Shown: positions 26,570 through 35,332 of the stretch, in pieces
Position numbering within the stretch: the first letter of the stretch is position 1
Layout: each line of letters opens with the position of its first letter
Assembly (NCBI RefSeq): GCF_039649665.1
Contig: NZ_JBDJAW010000012.1
Location: 1 to 64,000, forward strand
From: Microbispora sp. ZYX-F-249
GTDB taxonomy: Bacteria; Actinomycetota; Actinomycetes; Streptosporangiales; Streptosporangiaceae
Direction: 5' to 3'
Length of the DNA stretch: 64,000 bases
Program-made: the position numbers and the translations under genes
The notes under the pieces: model-generated
The model's input: only the letters and a program-made list of their open reading frames with translations
What the model was told of the DNA's origin: nothing
Database searches by the model: none

Positions 26570-27948
26570 GGCGCCTGCTCCCGTCCGAGATGCCGCCGCA
26601 CGAGGCGGGCCGCCTGGAGTCCGCTGCGCACGGCACCCTCCATCGTGTCGGGCCAGCCCGTGTCGGTCCACGCGCCGGCGAGGAACAGCCCCGGCCACCG
26701 GGTGGCCGCGCCGGGGCGCAGCCCTCCGCTCCCCGGGACCTGCCGGAAGGTCGCCCGCCGCTCCCTGGTGATGAACAGGTCCACGACCCGCGCCTGCCGC
26801 GCGGCCGGGAGCAGCCGCTCCAGCTCGGGCGCGAACACCTCCCGCATCACGGCCGTGGGCACGTCGATCCAGTGCCGCGCCGCCGACACCGAGACCGTCA
26901 GGTACTGGCCCCGGGCGAGCCCGCCCGCCTCGGTCCTGTCGAAGATCCACTGCACCGGTGAGCCGACGACGGCGGCGAACGGCAGGCGGGTGACCGGCCG
27001 GTCGTAGACCACGTGCACGTTGACGATCGGGCTCGCGCCGAGGCCGGCCCAGGCGTCCCGGTCCGGCGCCGCCTCCGGGGGGACGAGCCGCGCGGCCTGG
27101 CCGTGCGGGGCGGCGACGACGACGGCCGACGCCTCGACCCGCCGGCCGCCCACGAGGACCGACGGCCCGGGCAGCACCGCGTCCACCTTCGCCCGCAGCC
27201 GCACCTCGCCGCCCAGCCGGGCGATGGCCGCGAGCGCGGCGCCGCCGTGCAGGTCGCCGAGCGGCACGGACGGCACGCCGATGTCGGCGGCGTCGGCGCG
27301 GCCCAGCAGGGCCGTCCTGAAGACCATCGCCGCCGGCCCCAGCGCCGCCTCGTCGGACGGGATGTTGAGCGCCGCCACCGCGAACAGGTCCCACAGCGCC
27401 CGTCGTACGGCCTCCCGCTGGCCGTTGGCGGCCAGCCAGCCGCCGAGCGCGGCCCGGTCGAGGGCGGGCTCGGCCGGGTCGAGCCCGCGCAGCGCGAACG
27501 CGCCGCGCACCGCGCGCAGCCGGTCGGCGGGGGACAGCAGGCGGTAGCCCGCGAGCGCCGGGAGCAGGTGGAACGGCCCGGGAAGCGCGGCCCGGCGCAG
27601 CCGCGCCCGCCCGCCCCGCGGGGTGAGCACGGGCACGTCGAAGCGCTCCTGCAGGCGCACCCGCCCGGTCCCGCCGAGCCGGTCGAGCAGGCCGAGGTAC
27701 GCGGTGCAGCAGCGCAGGAAGACGTGCTGCCCGTTGTCGGCCGTCAGGCCGCCCCTGACGAATGAATGGGTGGCTCCGCCGAGCCGGGGCCTCGCCTCGT
27801 ACAGGGTGACCGGCCGGCCGGCCTCCGCGAGGGCGAGGGCCGCGGTGATTCCGGCGAGGCCGCCGCCCACCACCGCCACGGGCGCGACCCCGCCGTGACC
27901 CGCGCCGTTCCCCGCGCCCTTCCCCGGGCCGCTCATCGGGCCGCTCAT
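26566..27948 (-). CDS. hpnE: Squalene-associated FAD-dependent desaturase HpnE
   Basis: 460 residues. FAD-binding GGGLAGITAALALAEAG near residue 28 and the second dinucleotide region YEARPRLGGATHSF; the C-terminal GAWTDTGWPDTMEGAVRSG is the amine-oxidase/desaturase flavin motif. HpnE converts hydroxysqualene to squalene in the HpnCDE route. The ATG at 27948 overlaps the hpnD stop; a repeated ATGAGCGGCCCG unit gives a second in-frame ATG at 27936. Confidence 0.93.
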   Translation of the reverse strand: MSGPMSGPGKGAGNGAGHGGVAPVAVVGGGLAGITAALALAEAGRPVTLYEARPRLGGATHSFVRGGLTADNGQHVFLRCCTAYLGLLDRLGGTGRVRLQERFDVPVLTPRGGRARLRRAALPGPFHLLPALAGYRLLSPADRLRAVRGAFALRGLDPAEPALDRAALGGWLAANGQREAVRRALWDLFAVAALNIPSDEAALGPAAMVFRTALLGRADAADIGVPSVPLGDLHGGAALAAIARLGGEVRLRAKVDAVLPGPSVLVGGRRVEASAVVVAAPHGQAARLVPPEAAPDRDAWAGLGASPIVNVHVVYDRPVTRLPFAAVVGSPVQWIFDRTEAGGLARGQYLTVSVSAARHWIDVPTAVMREVFAPELERLLPAARQARVVDLFITRERRATFRQVPGSGGLRPGAATRWPGLFLAGAWTDTGWPDTMEGAVRSGLQAARLVRRHLGREQAP

Positions 27949-28925
27949 CGGGCCGCTCCCGCGATCGCCCGGGCCGCGACCATCGCCTTCGCCCAGGGCG
28001 TGAGCGACAGCCGCCCGGCCAGCGCCCGGGCCGGGTCGGCGGCGATGCGGGCGAGCAGGCGCCGGTAGATCCCGGCCATCGCCGCGGTGCAGGCCGCGCT
28101 GCGCCGGTCGAGCAGCGGGATCAGGCGCGTCCCCTCGGCGTACCAGCCGAGCGCCCGCCCGGCCTCGTACCGGACGAGCCGCGCCAGCCGCTCGGGCGGG
28201 TCGGTGAACGCCCCCGACGCGTCCAGGCCGAGCGTGCAGCCGAACCTGCGCAGGTCGTCGGCCGGCAGGTACACCCGCCCCGCGCAGCGGTCCTCACGCA
28301 GGTCCCTGAGCACGTTGGTGAGCTGCAGCGCCACCCCCAGGGAATCCGCGAGCCGCGCCGCGCGCCGCAGCGCCCCCGCGTCGCGGCCCGGGCCGTCGGC
28401 CAGGCCGAAGACGCCGAGCGACAGCCGCCCGATGGACCCGGCGACCTCCCGGCAGTAGCCGACCAGGTCGTCGTGGGACTGGTAGTGCGCGCCCGCGACG
28501 TCGGCGGCGCATCCGTCGATCAGCTCCTCGAACGCCTCCAGCGGGACGGGGAAGCGCGCGGCGGTGTCCCGCAGGGCCACCAGCACGGGGTCGGCCGGGT
28601 CCGGCCGCGGCGCCCGCAGCCCCGCCCGCTCCTCCTCCAGCGCCGCCAGCCGCTCGTCCACCGGCCCGGCCGCGTCGCCGATGTCGTCGATCCGCCGGGC
28701 GAAGGCGTAGAGCGCGCTGAGCGCGCGGCGCTCGGGCGGGGCGAGCAGGCGGATCCCGTAGGCGAAGTTGCGTGCCCGGGTGCGCACGACGCGCTCACAG
28801 TGCCGGTAGGCCAGCGGCAGCGGCACGGGCGCCGGCGCGCGTGCCGGTCCCGCGCCGACGGGGCGCAGCGCGGGGCCGGGCGGGCGGTCGGGGACGGGAT
28901 CAGGAATCGCGCCGGGAACCGTCAC
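27945..28925 (-). CDS. hpnD: Presqualene diphosphate synthase HpnD
   Basis: 326 residues of the trans-prenyl head-to-head synthase family. The first aspartate motif is ARRIDDIGD near residue 76 and the second is NVLRDLRED near 206. HpnD couples two farnesyl diphosphates to presqualene diphosphate. The GTG at 28925 lies 26 bases inside hpnC and is preceded by a strong GAAGGAGGTGA ribosome site, which decides the start. About 40 N-terminal residues are Pro/Ala-rich and probably disordered. Confidence 0.93.
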   Translation of the reverse strand: MTVPGAIPDPVPDRPPGPALRPVGAGPARAPAPVPLPLAYRHCERVVRTRARNFAYGIRLLAPPERRALSALYAFARRIDDIGDAAGPVDERLAALEEERAGLRAPRPDPADPVLVALRDTAARFPVPLEAFEELIDGCAADVAGAHYQSHDDLVGYCREVAGSIGRLSLGVFGLADGPGRDAGALRRAARLADSLGVALQLTNVLRDLREDRCAGRVYLPADDLRRFGCTLGLDASGAFTDPPERLARLVRYEAGRALGWYAEGTRLIPLLDRRSAACTAAMAGIYRRLLARIAADPARALAGRLSLTPWAKAMVAARAIAGAAR

Positions 28926-29751
28926 CGTTCACCTCCTTCAGCACGCGTGCCCACTCGCCGAGCACCGCGCGGCGGCGCGCGCGGACCGCCCGGCCGAGGA
29001 CGTCGTGCCGCCCGCGTTCCAGCGCCGCGAGCGCGGCCCGGCCGCCCGCGACGTACCCGGCCACCGCGGTACGCGCGAACCCGCTCAGCGTCTCCAGCAG
29101 CGGCATGCCCTCGTCCAGCAGCGTCGCGGCGCGGCGAGCCTGCAGGGCCACGGCCCGGCGCAGCCGCGGGGACGCGTGCGGGGCGGCGAGGTCGGTCTCG
29201 CGGCAGCCGAACCTGCGCAGGTCCTCGGCGGGGAGGTAGACCCGGCCGCGGGCGTGGTCCTCGCCCACGTCCTGGCAGTGCTCGATCACCTGCAGGGCCG
29301 AGCAGATGCGGTCCGACAGCCGCGCCCGATCCGGCGTGGCCGCGCCGAACACGTGCAGGACGATCCGGCCGACCGGGTTGGCGGACAGCTCGCAGTAGGC
29401 CAGCAACTGCGCGAAGGTGTCGTAACGCCGCACCACCTGGTCGCGCCGGTTGGCCTCCACGAGGTGGAGGAAGTGCGCCCGCGGCACGCCCCGCCCGGCG
29501 ACCAGCGGGGTCAGCGCCCGCACGGCGGGCAGCCGCGGGCTCCCCCCGGCGTAGAGGCGGCCCAGGTCGGCCTCCACCGCGTCGAGCAGGGCGGGCCGCT
29601 CGGCGGGGTCCGCCTCGTCGCCGACGTCGTCCACGTAACGGGCGAAGCAGTACACCGCCATCAGGTCGCGGCGGTACGCGCGCGGCAGCAGCCGGGCGGC
29701 CACCGGGAAGTTCTCCCGGCGCGCGGCGTCGCGTACGTCCGCTGCGGACAT
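28900..29751 (-). CDS. hpnC: Hydroxysqualene synthase HpnC
   Basis: 283 residues, related to HpnD. The two aspartate-rich motifs are ARYVDDVGDE near residue 38 and EHCQDVGEDHARG near 170. HpnC converts presqualene diphosphate to hydroxysqualene. ATG 29751 is the start of homology (MSAADVRDAARRENFPVA); an in-frame extension to 30012 overlaps the deacetylase gene's end and lacks homology. First gene of the hpnC-D-E-shc-fusion-hpnH operon. Confidence 0.92.
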   Translation of the reverse strand: MSAADVRDAARRENFPVAARLLPRAYRRDLMAVYCFARYVDDVGDEADPAERPALLDAVEADLGRLYAGGSPRLPAVRALTPLVAGRGVPRAHFLHLVEANRRDQVVRRYDTFAQLLAYCELSANPVGRIVLHVFGAATPDRARLSDRICSALQVIEHCQDVGEDHARGRVYLPAEDLRRFGCRETDLAAPHASPRLRRAVALQARRAATLLDEGMPLLETLSGFARTAVAGYVAGGRAALAALERGRHDVLGRAVRARRRAVLGEWARVLKEVNGDGSRRDS

Positions 29752-29923
29752 GCCTGAAGAATCTCCACCGCAATTCACCACAAAACCCGACAGAGCGGGC
29801 GCGCGTTTTTGCCCGCGGAATGCCCCGGTAAAAGCGGGGTGCGGCGCCGTGCCGCAAACGGAAAGAGCGGTAAAAACGCGGCCGGGAAATACCGTGGAAG
29901 CGAGCGGCCTATTTTCCCGCTTA

Positions 29924-30706
29924 TTACGCTTCCGGCCGCGCTTCCGGCCGGGGGTAAAAGCTCGCCGGAGCCGGGAACCGATGGGCCCCCGCGGCGCCGG
30001 GTACACCCACACCGTGGGCGCCCAGCGGCCCGACCCGCAGTCCGGCGGCCCGGCAGCGGCCGACCACGCCGGCGAGCGCGCCCAGCGCCGAGCGCCAGGA
30101 ACCCGGGGCGGAGGTGTGGTCGCAGTCGTGCAGCAGCAGCGTCGCCCCGCCGCACAGGCCGGGCTCCAGGGTGCGCAGCACCGAGCCGGGCGTGGCCCGC
30201 GCCGTCCAGTCCGCGCCCCAGGCCGTCCACAGCACCGGCCGCAGGCCGTGCCACCGGGCCGCGAGCAGCGCCTCGGCGCTCAGCACGCCGTACGGCGGCC
30301 GATACCACGAGGGCGGTACGCCGGTGACGGCGGCGACGAGGCGCGCGGCCCTGCCGATCTCCGCCGCGACCCTGCCCGGCCGGGCGACCAGGGCGTTGCC
30401 GTGCCGCCAGCCGTGCACGGCCACCTCGTGACCGGCCCGCGCGATGCTCCGCCCGACCTCGGGGTGGCGTTCGAGCAGCTCGCCGAGGACGAAGAAGGTC
30501 GCCAGGCACCCGAGCCGGTCCAGCTCGTCGAGGAACAGCGGGGTCGACCGCGGGTCCGGCCCGTCGTCGAAGGTCAGCGCCACGTGCCCGGGATCGCCCT
30601 CGCCCGCCAGGGACGGCAGCAGGCGGCGGACCGGAGGCAGCCAGGCCGCCCCCGGTCCCGCGTGGAGCAGGGCCAGTCCGGCGGCGGCGAGTGCGTGAGG
30701 TCGCAT
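29924..30706 (-). CDS. Polysaccharide deacetylase (NodB/CE4 fold)
   Basis: 260 residues. CE4 motifs: TFDDGPDPRST (motif 1, catalytic and metal Asp), HGWRHGN (motif 2, metal histidines, in the form H-x-x-x-H), RPPYG (motif 3) and LLHDCDH (motif 5). A short hydrophobic N-terminus (AAAGLALLHAG) may anchor it in the membrane. It removes N-acetyl groups from a GlcNAc-type sugar. It lies 172 bases upstream of hpnC on the same strand and is divergent from the glycosyltransferase at 30754. Confidence 0.88.
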   Translation of the reverse strand: MRPHALAAAGLALLHAGPGAAWLPPVRRLLPSLAGEGDPGHVALTFDDGPDPRSTPLFLDELDRLGCLATFFVLGELLERHPEVGRSIARAGHEVAVHGWRHGNALVARPGRVAAEIGRAARLVAAVTGVPPSWYRPPYGVLSAEALLAARWHGLRPVLWTAWGADWTARATPGSVLRTLEPGLCGGATLLLHDCDHTSAPGSWRSALGALAGVVGRCRAAGLRVGPLGAHGVGVPGAAGAHRFPAPASFYPRPEARPEA

Positions 30707-30753
30707 CGTCTTCCAGTGTCCGCCACGCCGCCCCCCACCCGGGAAGGAGGGCC

Positions 30754-31881
30754 ATGAAGGACCGGGCTTTGATCGTCAGCGCGTCGATGGGCGCGGGCCA
30801 CGACGCCGTCGCCGCCGAGCTGGCGCGCCGCCTGACCGTCGCCGGGGTGCGCGCGGAGACCGTGGACGTGCTCGCCCTGCTGCCGCTGCGGCTCGGCGCG
30901 CTGCTGCGGTGGTGGTACCGCGTGGTGATGCTGCGGGCGCCGTGGCTGTACGCGCTGGTCTACCGCGTCTTCTTCGTCTCACGCCGGGCCCCGTCCACCT
31001 CGCCGCTGACGGTGGTGGCCGCCGCCGGGCTGGCCCGGGTGGTGCGCCGGGTCCGCCCCTCGCTGGTCGTGCCGGTCTTCCACGTGGCCGCGCAGGCCGC
31101 GGGGCACCTGCGGGCGCGCGGCCGGCTCGCGGCGCCGAGCGTGGTCGTGCTGACCGACTTCGCCGTGCACCGCCTCTGGCTGCACCCCGGCAACGACCGC
31201 TACCTGTGCCCGGACGCGGCCACGGCCCTCGCCGTGACGGCCGCCCTCGGCCGTCCGGCCTTCCGCTGCGCCCCGATCGTCCGCCCCGGGTTCGCGGCGT
31301 CCCGCGACCACGCCGGCACGGCGGACGTCCGGGCCCGGCTCGGCCTGCGGGACGGCGGGCCGATCGTGCTCGTCTGTGCGGGATCCTGGGGGGTCGGCCG
31401 GGTCGCGGAGACCGCCGGGATCCTGGCCCGGTCGGGAAGGTACGCGCCCGTCGTGCTGTGCGGGCGCAACGAGCGGCTGCGCCGCCGTCTCGGGCGGCTG
31501 CTCGGCCGCGCCGGAGCGGGCGCCGCCCTCGGCTGGCGCGACGACCTGGCCGGCCTGCTCGCCTCCGCGTACGCGCTGGTCGACAACGCGGGCGGGCTGA
31601 CCTGCAGGGAGGCGTTCGCGGCGGGGGTGCCGGTCGTCACCTACCGGCCCATCGCGGGCCACGGCGGGGACGGCGTGCGCGCGATGGCACGCGCCGGGGT
31701 GAGCGTCCACGTGCGCCGCCGCAGGGACCTGCTGCGGGCGCTCGACCGGCTCCAGCCCGGCCTGCCCGGGCGGGCCGCGCTCACCGCGCGGGCGGCCGCC
31801 CTGTTCACCGCGTCGCCGGCCGAGTCCCTTCTTCTCCCGGGCCTCGCCGCCGCGTCCCGAGCATGTGAGCCTGCTTCCTGA
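30754..31881 (+). CDS. Glycosyltransferase of the MGDG-synthase/GT28 type
   Basis: 375 residues, ATG after a strong GGGAAGGAGG site. The N-terminal lipid-acceptor loop has VSASMGAGHDAVAAELARRL; a middle TDFAVHRLWLHPGNDRY; and a C-terminal nucleotide-sugar domain (VLVCAGSWGVG; DNAGGLTCREAFAAGVPVVTY). This is the pattern of MurG/MGDG synthase-like enzymes that glycosylate membrane lipids using UDP-sugars. It is divergent from the deacetylase with 47 bases between starts, so the two are probably co-regulated. Its 3' end overlaps the DMT transporter gene by 77 bases on the opposite strand. Confidence 0.85.
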   Translation: MKDRALIVSASMGAGHDAVAAELARRLTVAGVRAETVDVLALLPLRLGALLRWWYRVVMLRAPWLYALVYRVFFVSRRAPSTSPLTVVAAAGLARVVRRVRPSLVVPVFHVAAQAAGHLRARGRLAAPSVVVLTDFAVHRLWLHPGNDRYLCPDAATALAVTAALGRPAFRCAPIVRPGFAASRDHAGTADVRARLGLRDGGPIVLVCAGSWGVGRVAETAGILARSGRYAPVVLCGRNERLRRRLGRLLGRAGAGAALGWRDDLAGLLASAYALVDNAGGLTCREAFAAGVPVVTYRPIAGHGGDGVRAMARAGVSVHVRRRRDLLRALDRLQPGLPGRAALTARAAALFTASPAESLLLPGLAAASRACEPAS

Positions 31882-32710
31882 GCGGCGCGTACCGCGACAG
31901 CAGCACGCTGCCGTACAGGATGAGGGCCATGCCGGTCAGTTCGGGCACCACCCACGGGCCCGTGCGGATGTCCTCGCCGAACATCGCCACGCCGTACGCC
32001 GTGCTCGCCACGGGGTCGGTCACGGTCAGCGCGGGCTGCACGGCGACGAGCGGACCGCTGTGCAGGGCGTTCTGCAGCAGGAACAGGCTGCACAGCCCGG
32101 CGGCCACCATGGCCCACAGCGACCAGGAGCCGGCGAGCGTCCGCGCGCCGGCCGGCAACTCGTCCACCGTGCGCTTCATGAGGACGGCGGTGTAGGCGAA
32201 CCCCAGCCCGGCGGCCATCCCGAGCAGCACCGCGCGGGCGGCCCCGCCGAGGGCGATCGCGGCGGCCACGCAGCAGGCGAGGAGCCCGATGGTCACGCCC
32301 GCCGAGACCACCCAGGTCAGCAGGCCGGGAAGCCGGTGGCCTGGGGTGGGCGAGGCCGCCGCGAGGAACCCCGCCAGGCCGGCCGTCAGCGAGCCGACGG
32401 CCAGCCAGGTCTTGGAATCGACCCGGACCCGGAACATCCAGCCGGCCACCAGCATCGTGATCGGCAGCTCCGCGACGAGCAGGGGCTGGACGAGCGCGAG
32501 CCCACCGCTCGTCAGGGCGGCCGCCTGCAGCAGGAAACCGGCGATGAGCGCGGCGATGCCGCCCAGCCAGGCGGGCCGCCGCACGAGGTCCCAGATCAGG
32601 CCGGGCCGGAACGCCTCGGCGGCGGGGGCGGCACGGGCGGCCCGGCGTTGCAGTACGGACGCGACGGCGTTGGCCGCCGCGGCGAGCACCGCCAGGACAA
32701 CAGCGATCAT
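31805..32710 (-). CDS. DMT-superfamily transporter (EamA-like)
   Basis: 301 residues with about nine to ten membrane helices, beginning MIAVVLAVLAAAANAVASVL, with the conserved ALVQPLLVAELPITML and a second repeat half (SGPLVAVQPALTVTDPVAST). It exports or imports an unknown small molecule across the cytoplasmic membrane. ATG 32710 is chosen; the in-frame extension to 32908 has no homology. Its C-terminus (RRRGPGEEGTRPATR) overlaps the end of the glycosyltransferase gene. Confidence 0.85.
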   Translation of the reverse strand: MIAVVLAVLAAAANAVASVLQRRAARAAPAAEAFRPGLIWDLVRRPAWLGGIAALIAGFLLQAAALTSGGLALVQPLLVAELPITMLVAGWMFRVRVDSKTWLAVGSLTAGLAGFLAAASPTPGHRLPGLLTWVVSAGVTIGLLACCVAAAIALGGAARAVLLGMAAGLGFAYTAVLMKRTVDELPAGARTLAGSWSLWAMVAAGLCSLFLLQNALHSGPLVAVQPALTVTDPVASTAYGVAMFGEDIRTGPWVVPELTGMALILYGSVLLSRYAPLRKQAHMLGTRRRGPGEEGTRPATR

Positions 32711-32940
32711 GACCCCAGTGCCCCGTCTCAGGCTTCTCGTCGTCGCGGGCTCTCCGGTCGAGGCCCTGCCAGTACCCTCCCCGGCGATGGCCGCCGCATG
32801 TCGCCGTGAACGCTCCGAACCCTTTTTATTCACCCAAGACCAAAGAAAGACGCGATTATTAATAAAAATCGAGAATGCCGGGATTTTTAGGGGTATGGCC
32901 GTTTGCACAAACGCACGCAGCAGGAAAGGCGGAACCAGAC

Positions 32941-33408
32941 ATGGTTGGACCCACCGGCCTCGAGCGTCATCCCGACGTCACCGAACTGCGACAGACGTAC
33001 GATCGGGCGGGCTCGACGGCCCCCGCCCAGGTATTGGAGGGGTTGTCCTTCCTGGCCGGTCTTTACCTGGCCCTCTCGCCGTGGATCGTCGGGTTCTTCG
33101 GACTTCGCGGCCTGACCGTCAGCAACCTCGTCACCGGCCTCGTGATCTCCGCCCTCGCTCTCGGGCTCGCGTCCGCCTACGGCCGCACGTACGGACTGGG
33201 GTGGCTGCTCCCGCTGCTCGGAGTGTGGGCGATCGTCTCGCCGTTTGTGGTGCGCGCCGGGCGTGAGGCCACGGCGACGACCATCTGGAACAACGTGGCG
33301 ATCGGCATCGTGACCCTTGCGCTGGGAGCCGCCGCACTGGCGATGGCACAGGCGTTCCGCCGGCATGAGCGCGGCGAGCGGAGCGCGCGCAGGCTAGGCA
33401 ACTGGTGA
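32941..33408 (+). CDS. SPW-repeat membrane protein
   Basis: 155 residues. It contains two SPW-type repeats: YLALSPWIVGF at about residue 47 and WAIVSPFVVRAG at about 100, each followed by two helices, giving four membrane helices. Function unknown. The start is set by AGGAAAGG 12-18 bases upstream. The AT-rich 5' region 32820-32900 probably holds the promoter. Confidence 0.83.
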   Translation: MVGPTGLERHPDVTELRQTYDRAGSTAPAQVLEGLSFLAGLYLALSPWIVGFFGLRGLTVSNLVTGLVISALALGLASAYGRTYGLGWLLPLLGVWAIVSPFVVRAGREATATTIWNNVAIGIVTLALGAAALAMAQAFRRHERGERSARRLGNW

Positions 33409-33415
33409 CGGATCC

Positions 33416-33448
33416 GGCGCCCGGCCCGCGGCAGGCGGGCCGGGCGCC
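33416..33448. terminator. Bidirectional terminator hairpin
   Basis: A perfect 14-bp stem, GGCGCCCGGCCCGC (33416-33429) with its complement at 33435-33448 and a 5-base loop. It sits between the convergent SPW gene (ends 33408) and the protease pseudogene (ends 33455). Confidence 0.8.
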
Positions 33449-33454
33449 GTGTTC

Positions 33455-34368
33455 TCACCCCACGCGGCCGGTCGCCACCTGGGCGGCCTCCCGGTAGACC
33501 GCGCCGGTCTCGCCGTCGAAGTACGCCGAGGTGATCTGGTCGTATCGGCCGTTCAGGTCATAGTCGACGAAATAGCTGACCAGCCCGCTCACATAGCCGA
33601 GACGCTCGCCGTCGCTGTACGACGCCAGCATCGGCGCGCCGTCGGCCCCCGGCGTGAACGTGCTCTTGATTCCGACATGGTTGTCCGCGCTGTTGGTCGC
33701 CGGGTTCGTCGAGACATACCAGCGGTCGACGCGCCCGTAGCTCCACTTCATCGTGACCCCCGAATAAGGCGAGTTGCCGTCGGGATGAGGGCTCGCGGGG
33801 TAGCCGAAGGCGGAAATGAAGTAGTCGGGCCGTCTGTTGTAGATCAGGCCCTGGCCGCCGACCCGGTCGCCGAGACGGCCGGTGTCCTGGGCGGTCGCCG
33901 TGTAGGGCACACCGTCCTGGATCCACTTCGCACCGGTGTGGGCGTCGTACTCCGCCTGCGAGACCTGCGTGATCGAGGACAGCCGGACGCCGTTGTAGAC
34001 GTTCGCGAAGGCGTAGTCGAAGTCGTAGTCCTCGGCCGCGTCGAAGTTGCGGTGCGTCCAGATCCGCTCGCCCACGTAGATCCCGTAGGGGCTCTTGCCC
34101 TGGTGGAAACCGGGGACGAAGACCCACTGTCCATGACCTCGCAGGTGACGGCGGGGTCGTACACACAATGGGCCGCGGTGGCGACCATGTTGCGGTGCGC
34201 CGACTCGAGTGAGGTGGCCGAGCACCACCGCTCCCGGGGCCCGCGGGAGGAGGACAGCGGGTTGCCGATCCCGTGGCGTTCCACGAGCGTGACCCGGTGG
34301 CCCCGCGCGGACAGCTCGGCCGCGGCGGACGGCCCCCACGCGCCTGCCCCGGCCACGGTGCATCGCAT
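33455..34368 (-). pseudogene. Chimeric pseudogene: FAD-oxidoreductase head joined to frameshifted trypsin-like protease
   Basis: From ATG 34368 the first 46 residues (MRCTVAGAGAWGPSAAAELS ... ERHGIGNPLSSSRG) are the N-terminus of a sarcosine-oxidase-like FAD enzyme. At about 34230 the frame switches to a trypsin-like secreted protease in mid-domain (WCSATSLES ... NMVATAAHCVYDP, with the catalytic His). Near 34130 a frameshift moves the reading to a second frame (QWVFVPGFHQGKSPYG) that runs to the stop at 33455, with the Asp region YDFDYAFANVYNG. The expected GxSGGP nucleophile site reads GADGAPML, so Ser is replaced by Asp. The protease lacks its signal peptide. I read this as a deletion fusion that has decayed. 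Confidence 0.75.
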
Positions 34369-34378
34369 GTCCGCGACC

Positions 34379-35290
34379 CTAGCGAAGGGTGACGCTGAGA
34401 CGGGCCGAGGCGTCTCGCAGGTAGTCGACGAACGCGCGCAGGGCGGGGTTGGGGTTGGTCGGGCGGAGGGCGGCGCCGACCCGCCGGTAGAGCTTCTGCC
34501 CCTCCACCTGGCAGACCTGGATCCCCGCCGCGCCCTGCACGCCGAGGCTCGGCACGAGGGCCACGCCGAGCCCGGCCCGGACCAGGCCGAGCGTCACCTC
34601 GTAGTGGTCGCTGCGGCAGCGGATGGTGGGCGTGAACCCCTCCAGGGCGCTGGCCCGCTCCAGCACCGACACCGGGGTCTCGGTGCCGAACGTGGTGATC
34701 CACGGCTCGTCGGCCAGGTCGGTCAGCCGCACGCGGGGCCGGTGTCCCACGGGATGGCCGAGCGGCATGACGAGGAGCTGCGGCTCGTCGAACAGGTGGA
34801 CGACCTCCACGCCCTTCGGCGCCTTCCAGGGGTCCAGCGCGTGCTCGAAGACGACCAGCACGTCCAGCTCGCCGCGCTCCACGTCGGTCAGCAGCTCGTG
34901 CGGCTGCCCGAGCACCAGGTCGAGCACGACCCCCGGATGGCGGGCAGTGAACGACGACAGCGCCATCGGCAGCAGGCGGTAACCGGCCGAGGCGAAGAAC
35001 CCGATGCGCAACTGCCCGGCGTCCGCCCGCGCCTGCGCGAGCAGGTCCTTCTCGGCGGATTCGATGAGGTCGAGCACCTCCTGGGCCCGCCCGGCCAGGC
35101 GGTGACCCGCCGCGGTCAGCCGCAGGCTGTGCGCGGCCCGCTCCACCAGCCCGACCCCGGCCTCCTCCTCCAGCCGGGCGAGCTGGTGGGAGACGGCCGA
35201 GGGCGACAGCCGCAGGGACTTGGCGGCTCCGGCGATGCTCCCGGTCCTGAAGACCTCCAGGAGCACCTTGAGGCGGTGGCTGCTGAGCAT
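34379..35290 (-). CDS. LysR family transcriptional regulator
   Basis: 303 residues. N-terminal winged HTH (LLEVFRTGSIAGAAKSLRLS, then SAVSHQLARLEEEAG) followed by a periplasmic-binding-like effector domain (LRIGFFASAGYRLLP; RAGLGVALVPSL). Its stop lies 10 bases before the ATG of the FAD-oxidoreductase remnant, so it once probably regulated that gene. Effector unknown. Confidence 0.92.
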   Translation of the reverse strand: MLSSHRLKVLLEVFRTGSIAGAAKSLRLSPSAVSHQLARLEEEAGVGLVERAAHSLRLTAAGHRLAGRAQEVLDLIESAEKDLLAQARADAGQLRIGFFASAGYRLLPMALSSFTARHPGVVLDLVLGQPHELLTDVERGELDVLVVFEHALDPWKAPKGVEVVHLFDEPQLLVMPLGHPVGHRPRVRLTDLADEPWITTFGTETPVSVLERASALEGFTPTIRCRSDHYEVTLGLVRAGLGVALVPSLGVQGAAGIQVCQVEGQKLYRRVGAALRPTNPNPALRAFVDYLRDASARLSVTLR

Positions 35291-35332
35291 CCCCCCAGTA
35301 TCGGGCCTGGTCAGAGGTGATAGCGGCCCGGG

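Noticed and set aside
24662..27394. 910-residue squalene-hopene cyclase
   Set aside because: Only the part from 26569 down is homologous; the rest lies over hpnE in another frame, and the GTGA junction marks the true start.
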